Source: Aquilaria yunnanensis (Eukaryota > Streptophyta > Magnoliopsida > Malvales > Thymelaeaceae). From it: a stretch of 64,000 bases of DNA. Positions 19,101 through 31,369 of this stretch are shown here, piece after piece (positions within the stretch are counted from its first letter, which is position 1; every line of letters starts with the position of its first letter). The translations under genes and the position numbers were made by a program. The stretch spans positions 1,428,501-1,492,500 of the forward strand of contig CM077599.1 in assembly GCA_039654915.1 (NCBI GenBank), written 5' to 3'. The notes under the pieces are model-generated. The model had not been told where the DNA came from and ran no database searches. It was given only the letters and a program-made list of their open reading frames with translations.

Positions 19101-20952
19101 TTCCTGATGCGGGTTGGTTCCGCATATTAGCTGTGTATTCAGTGATAGATTGATAAGAGCTGATGACATTGAGATCTCAGCTTATATTGCTGTAACTGTG
19201 CTGTGAATGTGATTCCCATTTGGTCCTTGTTATGTAAAGGCTATGTATGCATGATATGAAATGCATGAATGCAGAGCATGTGTAACTAATGGCTTTTTTT
19301 TTTTTTATGGATCTAGTTCTTTATGTCTTTGCTTTATTGGATTTTCTTTGTGATTGCCTTCTTGGACTATCATTGAATCTCTTTATGCTTCTCTGGACAA
19401 TTGTCCCTGTTATGGATTTCATATCATCGAAGGCTTATCTTCCAATGTCTCTTTGCCCATTTTCTTGTGGCCGTGCCGACACTTACTTATTCTCAAGTTA
19501 TAGTTTGAATGATTGCTCTTCCTTGAGCTCAAGTTTTGATCCATAAAACTTGCCCCCTTGTCTATTGAGCTTCTTTGTTGGCAATCCCCTTCTTATGCTT
19601 CGTAGGGACTACTTTGCCCCCCTGAATACGGTGTTTATGTAGATAAAAGGTATCACCTCGCCTTTGATTTAACAGAAGGTCGAGCATTTCTAGACCTTTG
19701 TGACGGCACTTGATCGTAAATTTCTCTTACAAGAACCACATCTTATTAAAGAAAGACTCAAGCTATGTCCTCACTTTTAAGTCTACATACATTAATGAAT
19801 AATGGTTTGGCCTTAAAGAAAAACTTTCATCAATTTGCAAAGCTTGACAAAGTAATTTACGGTCTTTGTTTTTAATTAAAATATCCTGCCATTCTTCCCT
19901 TTCTAACTCGAAGACATAAACTGTGTAAGGCAATAAGGTAGAAACATGATTTACAATAATAGCCTTTTAACTGACTGAGGATGATATCGAGAGGTAAATG
20001 TTAGGTGTGAGGAAAGTTAAGTTTGAATGTTTTTTTTTTTGTGGCAGTCTTTTAGCTGAATGAGAATAATATTAAGAGGTAAATATTAGGTCTGAGTAAA
20101 GTTAAGTTTGAGTGGTGTGAAAGAAGGGTATTTTAATACTACTCGTGAGCAGTATTAAATAAGGTAGAAACATGATTCACAATGATAGTCTTTTAACTGA
20201 ATGAGGATGTTAGGTCTGAGGAAAGTTAAATTTAAGTGGTGTGAAAGAATGGTCTTTTAATACTACTCGTGAGCAGTATTAAATAAGGTAGAAACATGTT
20301 TCACAATGATAGTCTTTTAGCTGAATGAGGATGATAAGTCTGAGGAAAGTTAAGTTTAAGTGGTTTGAAAGAAGGGTCTTTTAATACTACTCGTGAGCAA
20401 ATTTGATTATGATGAAAAACTCAATAGTGATGACCTCAAACTTGCCACTCTTTCCAGAAAGTTAAACCTCATCTGTTGCCCCCCAACTATCGTGGTCTTT
20501 ATGTATGCTTGGTTCGAGGGTTGCTTTTGTGTTCTAAACTGCCTTTGCAGGTTTTCAGTCTAGAATCCATAGCTCACTTTTTTTCTTTCTTTTTTTTTTT
20601 TTTCTAGTTTGAGCCCTTTTTCCTCTTTTTTTTTTGTTTTTTTGTTTTTTTTTTGTGTGAGCTATGGTGATAACATACTTGATAACTCTCTTGAAGTGAG
20701 ATGACTCAAGTGACCTTGCTTGCTCGTGCTTGTTCTCAGTTCTTTTTGGTTTTGAATTTTCCCTTGTTGGCTTTTTGGTGGAAGGGATGAACTTTTTCCT
20801 TTTCGGAGTTTTTGTTACAAAGAACCGAGATCATAGCCTTCTTGAAATGAGATGATTCAAGTGGCCTTACTTGCTTGTGTTTGCTCTCAGTCTCGCTTTT
20901 TTTGGTTTTGAATTTTCCCTTGTTGGCTTTTTGATGGAAGGGATGAACTTTT

Positions 20953-20985
<33 letters not shown>

Positions 20986-21010
20986 GAGTTTGTGTTGCAG
21001 AGAACTGAGA
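19101..21010. other. Element 1 interior, 5' third: non-coding with repeats
   Basis: No recognised gene. 19960-20410 has about three units around TACTACTCGTGAGCAGTATT. 20560-21010 has two ~150-bp units with poly-T runs (GAGATGACTCAAGTG, GAATTTTCCCTTGTTGGC). A - strand frame at about 19763-19947 (VYVFELEREEWQDILIKN...) is conserved in element 2 (50020-50211) but unidentified. A GTTGGGGGGCAACAG purine tract on the - strand (20475-20489) resembles the terminal PPT. Confidence 0.5.
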
Positions 21011-21254
21011 ACCTTTGCTTGTGTTGAGCATTCATGAGAATTGAGAGACCATTAAAGCCATTTAATATGAGAGCTAACTTCTTTGGATTTGGAAGCTAAC
21101 ACCGGACTTCTTGCAAGGATGTTGATAACCACTGTGAATTCCTTTTGAGGGTTGAGGTGCAACGTTTGAAATCCTTCTTACTAGATTTGGCAGCACTTTC
21201 AAGATCACTACTATCAAATTTTCCTTAACTTTTTATTTTCACCCACGAGTAGTA

Positions 21255-21590
21255 TCATTTAGAAAGCAAAGTATGATGGCAATAATGGATAGTATAATGG
21301 AAAGGAGTGAGAGATGGATGTAAAAATGGAATTTTTGGTAAGAAGTGGTGGAATGTGTAGGTGTAATAATTGAATTTTTGGTAAAAATTGGTAGAATGTG
21401 TAGATGTAATAATGGAATTAAAAAGTGGTAGAATGCACACGCAACATCTTTTTGTTAGAGAACAAAAAGAATTACCGGTTGTCGAAAAAGTAAAGTGTGA
21501 TAGCAATAATGGATAGTATAATGGCAAAGAGTGTAAAAATGGAAAGTAGTAGAATGCACGCATCACATCTTTTTGTTGTACCAGAAAAAG
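21255..21590. repeat. ~115-bp repeats within degenerated intron-like region
   Basis: Two to three imperfect units contain GGTAGAATG, CACGCATCACATC and AGCAATAATGGATAGTATAATGG. The - strand frame across it (103 codons) has only repeat-derived H/T/F/Y-rich sequence. It is fully conserved in element 2 (51400-51735), which looks like recent copying and not selection. It lies just after the intron donor remnant. Confidence 0.6.
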
Positions 21591-21594
21591 AATA

Positions 21595-21700
21595 GCAGGT
21601 GTCCATTTAACAAAGACTACACCCTAGATTCTGGACTAAATCTAGGAGATTTTTACTATTAAATTACTTTTGCAAGCTTTCAAAGATACAAGTTTATTCA
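21595..21700 (-). pseudogene. Remnant of protease 3' end and intron 5' part
   Basis: On the - strand GAAAGCTT..CAAAGTAAT-TAATAGTAAAAA and then GGGTGTAGTCTTTGTT closely match 3670-3745 of element 0, i.e. the protease stop/5' splice-site region and the start of the intron. Here it lies in the same sense as the LTRs and cargo. Upstream (to about 22140) the frame is full of stops. This is direct evidence that the cargo element descends from a gag-pol-bearing Ogre-like element. Confidence 0.7.
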
Positions 21701-22139
21701 AAGGATTCCCTGTCATTCAAAAGTGTGTGCGGACTGTTAGGTCAGATCTGACTTGGAGCCCTTCCAAAATTAATGTAATTCCAGCTCAAAATCTTCACTT
21801 TCAATTATCAATCACATCATGGCCTAGCAACTTAGACTCGACCAACTGTTGGACCTTGAGTTTCAGCACCACAGACTTTTCAGTTACATTTGGGATTTGG
21901 GTCACACCAACTTGGAAGAGAAGGTCACTTGGCCTTTGCTACCATTGGTATGGATGATAGCAGAATGACTTCTTCAACAAAGACTGTGATTAACTATCCT
22001 TCAAAAATGAACTTCATTTTTTGGTGTAATGAGGAGTGAATTGCTCCGGCCATACTTTCTATCTTGGACTCTATATCTATGAGACGTCCTTCGGTTTGCT
22101 CTGCCATTAGTCTTGTTTGGAGCCGAGTTGAATATCGGT

Positions 22140-23017
22140 GTTGAGGTCCAATTCTACCCTTTTTAAGTAAGATTCATTTTATTAACTTTACATGTACTTG
22201 ATTGATGTAATGGATGCATGCAATACAAAATGATATTATGTTTTTACCAGACTTTCTATGTATGTGATTAATTTAATAGATGTATGCAATGAGTGAGTTT
22301 GATTATCTACTATCGTGAAACTTCAAGACTTCTAGTTATCATTATAAAGACCAAAAAGTTAGCATAATTTGATGCGTGGTTTAGATGCATGAAGAATAAT
22401 TGCACAAAACAGAAATATAACAAAAGAAAAATAAGGTTATTAACAAGTTAAATAGTAATTAACAACTCATGAAGTATTATGGATAAACAAGTTAAAACCA
22501 TACGAAGAAAAGTGTAGAGTAACAACACAGCATAACGAGGATATGCTTATGGCGTTGGTAAAATGGTAGAAATTCTATGGTCAGTTCTATGGTTAAGTGG
22601 GGAGTTCTATATGCATAAGGTGGCTTATCAAAAAGGTAAGGGATAGTTCCCGAATCCCGTCACTAAATCATAGTGACGGCCCGATTCCTTACCCTCTAGG
22701 GTTAATGTAAGGAATGGATTAATTCGAGTCGTAGCTTTTCGTGGGCCCATGCAGAGACTAACCGTCTCAGAAGGCAATACACTACTTTGCTACTTTGAAA
22801 CCGGTGAAGGCTTGGAGACCGTGGCCTCACAAGGACAGCAACACCAATTCCGCTTAGAAAGAATCGTGTTTGATTTAAGGAAGCTCGGGTATAGAGCTTC
22901 ATTTTGTGAATGCATTATGCATGTTTACTTAAGTAAATATAATATATAAATCCACATAATAGTAAAGCAGAATAAATCAAAACAAATCAACTTTAGGCTC
23001 GACTCACTAACCAGGGT
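22140..23017. other. Leader region next to PBS of element 1
   Basis: No recognised gene. A 66-codon - strand frame (22702-22902) recurs in element 2 (52844-53044) with a few substitutions, some changing residues. It is Leu/Arg/Ser-rich with no motif and sits about 115 bp from the PBS. It is more likely leader sequence than a gene. Confidence 0.5.
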
Positions 23018-23034
23018 CCCCAGTGGAGTCGCCA
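23018..23034 (-). promoter_or_regulatory. Primer-binding site of element 1
   Basis: The - strand TGGCGACTCCACTGGGG comes three bases after the 5' LTR end TTGCCACA. Its position fixes the element's 5' end on the right and confirms - strand orientation for the LOG cargo element. Confidence 0.85.
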
Positions 23035-23037
23035 AGC

Positions 23038-26020
23038 TGTGGCAACGTGCGGGTCATTTTCGGGAGTCGCCACCAATCTGTTTACCTAGGTCGATTGGTC
23101 ACCTAAAATATGGTCTGCGAGAGTTCGGGGGTTCGGGAGTACGGTTACGTTGAAACAACTTTGTTAAAACGCCCAAAAATTGGCACCTTAGTTGATTTTA
23201 ATTTTGTTTTACTTTGCTTTTAAAAAAATTTCAGTTAATTTAGATATTTTAACTGAATTAGTCGAAAATGTGGATTTTTGGTAATTAAGTTGGATAAAAT
23301 TTGATACTTCCGAACCATGGACTCTGCCGAGTCATTTGGACACGGAAGATTTTTGATTCCGAACCATGGACTCTGCCGAGTCATTTGGACACGGAATTTG
23401 GTGAAATTTTAAACAATTTTATCCATATTGTAAAAATATGGATTTTTATCTTTTGTATTTATTTAATTTATTTAGTAAAAAGTTTTCCAAACCGTATGTC
23501 CTGCCTGGATCATCCGGATATGGAAATTACTTTAATTTAATATCCAAGCCATGGATTCTAACCGAATCATCTGGACATGGATTTAATAACTTAGGACGGA
23601 TTTTTAATGATTTGATACACATTTAATGCATTACAATAATTAAAATTAAACTATAAAGATAAATAAATAAATAAATACATATCAAATCAAAAATCTTATG
23701 TTATTCTCTTATGTCAATTTTATGACCAAAATTATATAGTCTTAACCTTTTTCTTCGTCTTTGATTTTCTTGAATATCTCAAAATCCAAGTTCTCTAAGG
23801 ATTCGCTCAGGAAGTCAGTAGCGCAGAATACAATCATGTGGTCCCCCATGGCTTTTAGGGTCTCTTTTATGTCTTCAAAAATATCTGCGTATCTTTTTGC
23901 ACATAGAAGTTCCAGTTCAATAGTCTTATTCTGGTAGTATGGCATGGATACAATCAGTGAAGTAATGCAAGACAAATAGACGGATGACAAGGAAAACAGA
24001 AAGATCACCACCAGGTATTGCTTGCACACAATAATTCATACAACAACATAAAACTATAGAAAAAGAAAGGGTCTCCATACTCTAGGGTTGAAGGCATGAG
24101 AGTATCCACAAACTAGGTATCCCTATTAAAACTATATGCCACCGTATACAAATGATCTTTATGACTTTATAATCCTGTCACTAAATAATTTGCACAGGAA
24201 GTGCTCAATATATAACGTTAAACCCGACTATTGGAAAACCCTCCTACATAGGTTGATCAGTTAACAGAGAAGTAGGAAACTTCTAGAAGACTACTTCATA
24301 AAGCAAAATACCGCAGGGAAAACATAAAACAAAAATCATGAGTGAAATATTTCATTCAGCAATACACAGTTATCATGGATAAACGTTCTATACTTATGGC
24401 CTTGACAGTTCTTAGTTCCAAGAAATTGGAATGAATAGAGAGATACTTCCGAGGAAATTGTTCAGCTCTAACGTCTGCATCTGGAACAGTTGTATTGTTC
24501 TCAGCTCGCTTCTGAAAGATGGAATAGAGTTCTTGAAGAGATCAATCCAGGCGGTTTTGGTGGGGGTGGCTCTGTGAGGGTTATTGTAGACGAGGAGAAC
24601 GCCCACGTCACCTCTGTAGTAAGCGGATCATGAAATGCTACTATGAATCAGTGTTCATTTTTTTTTTACCACCTGCAAAACACAGAAAACAGTAGAAACC
24701 ACAAAAGGAATAACCATACTGCAGTATAGACTACCATATAAATAAGCAATTTAATTAATCAAGTAATCAGGAGCAGTAAAGAAAACTAACAATCAAGCAA
24801 TCACTACAATCCATATTCATCAGATCAACACAACAATCGATATTTAATTAGATCCACACAACAATTCACATTAATCAGATCTAAGCAAAAATCGAAAAAA
24901 TAAAATAAATAAAATAAATAAAGAGTTTTACTGTCAGTGACGTATATGCAAGAATAAAATATATTAATGACTTAAATGAATAAAACAAAAAGAAATAGGG
25001 GCTAAATAAGGATTTTAGCCCAAATATATATATATATATATATATAAAATAAAATAAAATAAAATAAAATTTGACTCGGTAAAAAAAATTGAAAAACGCG
25101 TAAACGCGTCTCTTTTTTTTTTTTGGCTGTCTTCGTCTTCTTCTTTTGTTTTTCCGGCGTCGGGACGGTGGCAGTGCTACAGCAAAAGGGGACAACAAGG
25201 CGAAGGGGCGCGACGGCAGGGGACTGGAGGGGGAGACGCGATGGTGTCGCGATGAGTGGTGTCGGTGGCTAAGGAGGCTGGTGGGAGGCAACACGGAGGC
25301 TGGCTGGAGGGGGAGAGGCACGCGCGACAGCGGAGGGCTGGAGGAGGGGGAAAGGCGCACGCGACAGGGAGCTGGAGGAGGGGGAAGGCGCACGCGACAG
25401 GGAGCTGGAGGAGGGGGAAGGCGCACGGCGGGCTGGGCGCGGCAGGGGGCGACGCGAAGCTGGAGACGGCGAGGGAAGGAGGTGCACGCGCGCGACGTAG
25501 CGGAGGGGAGACGCGATGGGCCCAAAAACAGAGCGCGACCAGCAGGGGAGGGGCGACAGTGGAGAAGCGGCCGGAGCTGGGCGTCGGCAGGGGCGGTGCT
25601 TGAGGCGAGGGCGAGGCGCGACAGCAGGGGCGGAGCTGGCGTCTAAGAAGGGAGAATTCCTGAGACAGAGAGGGAAGAGACGAGAGTGAGAGCGGGAAGA
25701 GAAGAGAGAGAGAGAAGCGAGAGAAGAGAAAGCGTGAGAGAGAGCTGAGAGAGATCTCTGTGATTTTTTTTTGTCTATTGTCCGTGTGTTTGAATCTGTG
25801 GGAGAGAGAAGAAAGAGAGAGAAGCGTAGCAGAGAGCTCGCCGAAGGAGAAGCTGAGCCAGCCCCCCGTTTAATAATCCCCCTCAGAAGGATCGAGAAGG
25901 GAGATATTTTTAATTTTTTATTATTATTTATTTATTTTATTATATATATATATTTTTTATTACATATATATTTTTGATTTGATTTGATTTGATTTTTAAC
26001 TAATTAATTTTTTTAATTAA
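23038..26020 (-). mobile_element. 5' LTR of element 1, subtype A, promoter end cut off
   Basis: It matches 9252-12234 at a constant offset of 13786 with no difference that I saw in the stretches compared, so insertion was recent. The last ~200 bp (U3 start) are missing: at 26021 the sequence switches to an inverted LTR. Confidence 0.85.
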
Positions 26021-29000
26021 GCTGTTGACACCCAATTTCGTCCGACCTTCATAAAAAAATTAATTAATTAAAAAATATTAATTAAAAATTAATTAAATTA
26101 AAAATAATATTATATATTTATTGATAAAAATTAATTTAGGAGGGGGCATTTTTGTTTTATAAGTTTAGTCAAAATATAATAATATATATATCTGTTTGTG
26201 TGTGTTTAAAAAAAATTATTATTAATTAATTAAAAAAATTAATTAGTTAAAAATCAAATCAAATCAAATCAAAAATATATATGTAATAAAAAATATATAT
26301 ATATAATAAAATAAATAAATAATAATAAAAAATTAAAAATATCTCCCTTCTCGATCCTTCTGAGGGGGATTATTAAACGGGGGGCTGGCTCAGCTTCTCC
26401 TTCGGCGAGCTCTCTGCTACGCTTCTCTCTCTTTCTTCTCTCTCCCACAGATTCAAACACACGGACAATAGACAAAAAAAAATCACAGAGATCTCTCTCA
26501 GCTCTCTCTCACGCTTTCTCTTCTCTCGCTTCTCTCTCTCTCTTCTCTTCCCGCTCTCACTCTCGTCTCTTCCCTCTCTGTCTCAGGAATTCTCCCTTCT
26601 TAGACGCCAGCTCCGCCCCTGCTGTCGCGCCTCGCCCTCGCCTCAAGCACCGCCCCTGCCGACGCCCAGCTCCGGCCGCTTCTCCACTGTCGCCCCTCCC
26701 CTGCTGGTCGCGCTCTGTTTTTGGGCCCATCGCGTCTCCCCTCCGCTACGTCGCGCGCGTGCACCTCCTTCCCTCGCCGTCTCCAGCTTCGCGTCGCCCC
26801 CTGCCGCGCCCAGCCCGCCGTGCGCCTTCCCCCTCCTCCAGCTCCCTGTCGCGTGCGCCTTCCCCCTCCTCCAGCTCCCTGTCGCGTGCGCCTTTCCCCC
26901 TCCTCCAGCCCTCCGCTGTCGCGCGTGCCTCTCCCCCTCCAGCCAGCCTCCGTGTTGCCTCCCACCAGCCTCCTTAGCCACCGACACCACTCATCGCGAC
27001 ACCATCGCGTCTCCCCCTCCAGTCCCCTGCCGTCGCGCCCCTTCGCCTTGTTGTCCCCTTTTGCTGTAGCACTGCCACCGTCCCGACGCCGGAAAAACAA
27101 AAGAAGAAGACGAAGACAGCCAAAAAAAAAAAAGAGACGCGTTTACGCGTTTTTCAATTTTTTTTACCGAGTCAAATTTTATTTTATTTTATTTTATTTT
27201 ATATATATATATATATATATATTTGGGCTAAAATCCTTATTTAGCCCCTATTTCTTTTTGTTTTATTCATTTAAGTCATTAATATATTTTATTCTTGCAT
27301 ATACGTCACTGACAGTAAAACTCTTTATTTATTTTATTTATTTTATTTTTTCGATTTTTGCTTAGATCTGATTAATGTGAATTGTTGTGTGGATCTAATT
27401 AAATATCGATTGTTGTGTTGATCTGATGAATATGGATTGTAGTGATTGCTTGATTGTTAGTTTTCTTTACTGCTCCTGATTACTTGATTAATTAAATTGC
27501 TTATTTATATGGTAGTCTATACTGCAGTATGGTTATTCCTTTTGTGGTTTCTACTGTTTTCTGTGTTTTGCAGGTGGTAAAAAAAAAATGAACACTGATT
27601 CATAGTAGCATTTCATGATCCGCTTACTACAGAGGTGACGTGGGCGTTCTCCTCGTCTACAATAACCCTCACAGAGCCACCCCCACCAAAACCGCCTGGA
27701 TTGATCTCTTCAAGAACTCTATTCCATCTTTCAGAAGCGAGCTGAGAACAATACAACTGTTCCAGATGCAGACGTTAGAGCTGAACAATTTCCTCGGAAG
27801 TATCTCTCTATTCATTCCAATTTCTTGGAACTAAGAACTGTCAAGGCCATAAGTATAGAACGTTTATCCATGATAACTGTGTATTGCTGAATGAAATATT
27901 TCACTCATGATTTTTGTTTTATGTTTTCCCTGCGGTATTTTGCTTTATGAAGTAGTCTTCTAGAAGTTTCCTACTTCTCTGTTAACTGATCAACCTATGT
28001 AGGAGGGTTTTCCAATAGTCGGGTTTAACGTTATATATTGAGCACTTCCTGTGCAAATTATTTAGTGACAGGATTATAAAGTCATAAAGATCATTTGTAT
28101 ACGGTGGCATATAGTTTTAATAGGGATACCTAGTTTGTGGATACTCTCATGCCTTCAACCCTAGAGTATGGAGACCCTTTCTTTTTCTATAGTTTTATGT
28201 TGTTGTATGAATTATTGTGTGCAAGCAATACCTGGTGGTGATCTTTCTGTTTTCCTTGTCATCCGTCTATTTGTCTTGCATTACTTCACTGATTGTATCC
28301 ATGCCATACTACCAGAATAAGACTATTGAACTGGAACTTCTATGTGCAAAAAGATACGCAGATATTTTTGAAGACATAAAAGAGACCCTAAAAGCCATGG
28401 GGGACCACATGATTGTATTCTGCGCTACTGACTTCCTGAGCGAATCCTTAGAGAACTTGGATTTTGAGATATTCAAGAAAATCAAAGACGAAGAAAAAGG
28501 TTAAGACTATATAATTTTGGTCATAAAATTGACATAAGAGAATAACATAAGATTTTTGATTTGATATGTATTTATTTATTTATTTATCTTTATAGTTTAA
28601 TTTTAATTATTGTAATGCATTAAATGTGTATCAAATCATTAAAAATCCGTCCTAAGTTATTAAATCCATGTCCAGATGATTCGGTTAGAATCCATGGCTT
28701 GGATATTAAATTAAAGTAATTTCCATATCCGGATGATCCAGGCAGGACATACGGTTTGGAAAACTTTTTACTAAATAAATTAAATAAATACAAAAGATAA
28801 AAATCCATATTTTTACAATATGGATAAAATTGTTTAAAATTTCACCAAATTCCGTGTCCAAATGACTCGGCAGAGTCCATGGTTCGGAATCAAAAATCTT
28901 CCGTGTCCAAATGACTCGGCAGAGTCCATGGTTCGGAAGTATCAAATTTTATCCAACTTAATTACCAAAAATCCACATTTTCGACTAATTCAGTTAAAAT

Positions 29001-29210
29001 ATCTAAATTAACTGAAATTTTTTTAAAAGCAAAGTAAAACAAAATTAAAATCAACTAAGGTGCCAATTTTTGGGCGTTTTAACAAAGTTGTTTCAACGTA
29101 ACCGTACTCCCGAACCCCCGAACTCTCGCAGACCATATTTTAGGTGACCAATCGACCTAGGTAAACAGATTGGTGGCGACTCCCGAAAATGACCCGCACG
29201 TTGCCACAGC
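26021..29210 (+). mobile_element. Inverted full-length LTR (subtype A), possibly solo
   Basis: A complete 3186-bp LTR in + orientation (26023-29208, TGTTGACA...TTGCCACA) lies inside the 5' LTR of element 1. TTAAGC precedes it and GCTTAA follows it, so TTAA flanks a GC-LTR-GC unit. This could be a 4-bp target duplication or a chance match in AT-rich sequence. With 23038-26020 it forms a palindrome with ~3-kb arms. It repeats the exon-like fragments in + orientation (27619-27834, 28316-28501). Confidence 0.8.
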
Positions 29211-29338
29211 TTAATAAAAATTTTATTTTTAAGTTTTAATTTTTAATATAATTAATTTTTTTATTTTTTAAGCCGGACGAAATTGGGTGTCAACAGCTGC
29301 CCCCCTTTGCATGCTTCATAGGACATGATGTATGCAAA
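29211..29338 (-). mobile_element. LTR tail plus PPT hairpin ending in an inverted junction
   Basis: 29211-29295 is an LTR end (CCGGACGAAATTGGG, then TGTCAACA). The PPT complement follows, and then, after ATGCAAAG, another LTR starts in the opposite direction. The flanking 21-bp arms (29275-29295 and 29339-29359) are perfect inverted copies. The tail is not identical to any other LTR in the window. Confidence 0.7.
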
Positions 29339-31369
29339 GTTGACACCCAATTTCGTCCGACTATTATAAAAAAAATTAATTAATTAAAAATTATTAACTA
29401 AAAAAATTAATTTAACAAAAATAATATATTATTAGTTTAGTGGGGGACATTTTTGTCATATGGTGTTAGTTAAAATATATATATAGGTATACATATATAT
29501 CTGTATGTGTGTATTAGAAATATTAATTAATTATTAATTATTTCTTAACTAATTATTAATTAATTAAAAAAATTAAGAAAAAATTAAAATTAAAAACAGA
29601 AAATTCCTTCCCCAGCTGAGCCTTCCTGGGGAAAGGCTGGGATATTTTTAGAAGGCTCTAGGCCTCTATAATTGGAGAGAAAATCTTATCTTCTCTCCCT
29701 CTCACGGGGTTCTCTCTCTCTTGGCCCAAATTTCTTTCTTCTCTCTCACGCTCAGCACAACTCATTCTGTCTCTCCCCTGGGAGCTCTGACTCTCTGGCT
29801 CCCTCCATCGAGCTCTCGTCTCTCCCTCTCCAAACAAAGCTCTCTCGTTCTCCTTCTTTCTCCCATCACCAGCTCGCTTCGCCTCCGTCTCTTGTCCCGC
29901 CGCCGCTGCCAGCCCGTCGTCACTGCCGCTTCTTCCCCTGTCTCCGTCAATCCGTCACAGCTCTGCCCGCCGCTTCTGTCCGTCGCTCCAGCCACATCGC
30001 CGCCACCTCCAGTCTCCACCTGTCCCGTCCGGCGCCGCGCCCACCTCTGCTGCGTGCAGGCACATCTCCCTCGCTCGCGCTCCATCACCGACGCCCATCA
30101 CTGCTTCGCCGCGACGCCGCGTTGCTCCACCGGCCAAGGACGACGCCTCCAGTCCTCCGCCGCGCCAGCACCGTTCCGGATCCCCCTCGCGCCGTGCTCC
30201 CGGTGTCCGCCGTCGCGTCCAGTCACCTCTCCTGCTTTTTCCCTTCGTGTCGCGCCACCTACTCCGTCGTGCCTTCCTCCCGCCGCCTCCTTGCCTGCTG
30301 CCATATTTCCGATCGCCGACGTCGCGCCTGAAGCTTCAGCCTCCTCCCGTCACATCCGTGCCCGCCGCGTCTTCCCTGCCGTTCTTCCTTCACCATCGTG
30401 TCTTCCCTCCACCGCCACCTCGCCTCGCGCCACCGGAAGGCCTCCCTCCTCCATCTGCTGCGCTTCCTCCTCTGCCACGTCTCCCAGCCGTCGCCTCCTC
30501 CACCGTCGTGCCACTCCTGCTCACGCCTCCCTGTTGCGGAAACAAGAAACAGAAACGAAAACAACGATTTGACCAAGTCAAAATTTTAAAAATTTTGGGT
30601 AAAATTATTACTTAGCCCTTAATTCTTTTTATTTTATCCATTTAAGTTATTAATTTTATTTTCCTTACAGATTCATCACTGACAGCAAACTTTTTGTTTG
30701 TTTTTATTTTTCTTTGTTTCTTCTATTATTAGTTGATTTTATCTTACATTAATTTTGATCATTAAGAGAACAACATGCGACTTTGATTTGATATGTATAT
30801 TCATGTATATTTATTGGATTTTAGAATAGTTTAATTGTAATTCTTGTAATACATTAAATGTGTATCAATTTATTAGAAATCCGTCCTAAGATGTAACATA
30901 TATCCATGTCCAAATGATTCGGTTAGAATCCATGGCTTGGATATTAATTAAAATTAAATAACGAGATCCTAAGACGGATCATATCCATGTCCAAATGATT
31001 CGGTTAGAATCCATGGCTTGGATATTAAATTCCATATCCGAATGATCCGGCAGGATCCACGGTTTGGAAGAACAAATTATATCCTAAACTTCTAATAAAA
31101 AATAATAATCGCCGCGACATTCAACAAAACCACCACCAGTCGCAAATAAATCGTTCGCCATCGTTCGACATTGAATCAGGGAAAAAAATCCGTTCGCGAA
31201 TCCTCAGCTCGATTAAAAGTCAATTCAAATTCACGGTATAATCCTTCTTTAATCCTCCAAATTTTTTTATTTTCATTTATACAAGTCACTAACCTTTTTT
31301 ATTATTTCTGCAGAGTTAGCAATAATCTTTGTATGTTTATTATTATTATTGTTATTATTATTCTATTCA

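Noticed and set aside
21255..21566. 103-codon frame identical in both elements
   Set aside because: It is made of the ~115-bp tandem repeat, and identity follows from recent copying.
29672..30615. 219-, 283- and 122-codon frames in the GC-rich part of LTR B
   Set aside because: Pro/Ser/Arg-rich compositional frames overlapping in several phases; best read as untranslated leader.
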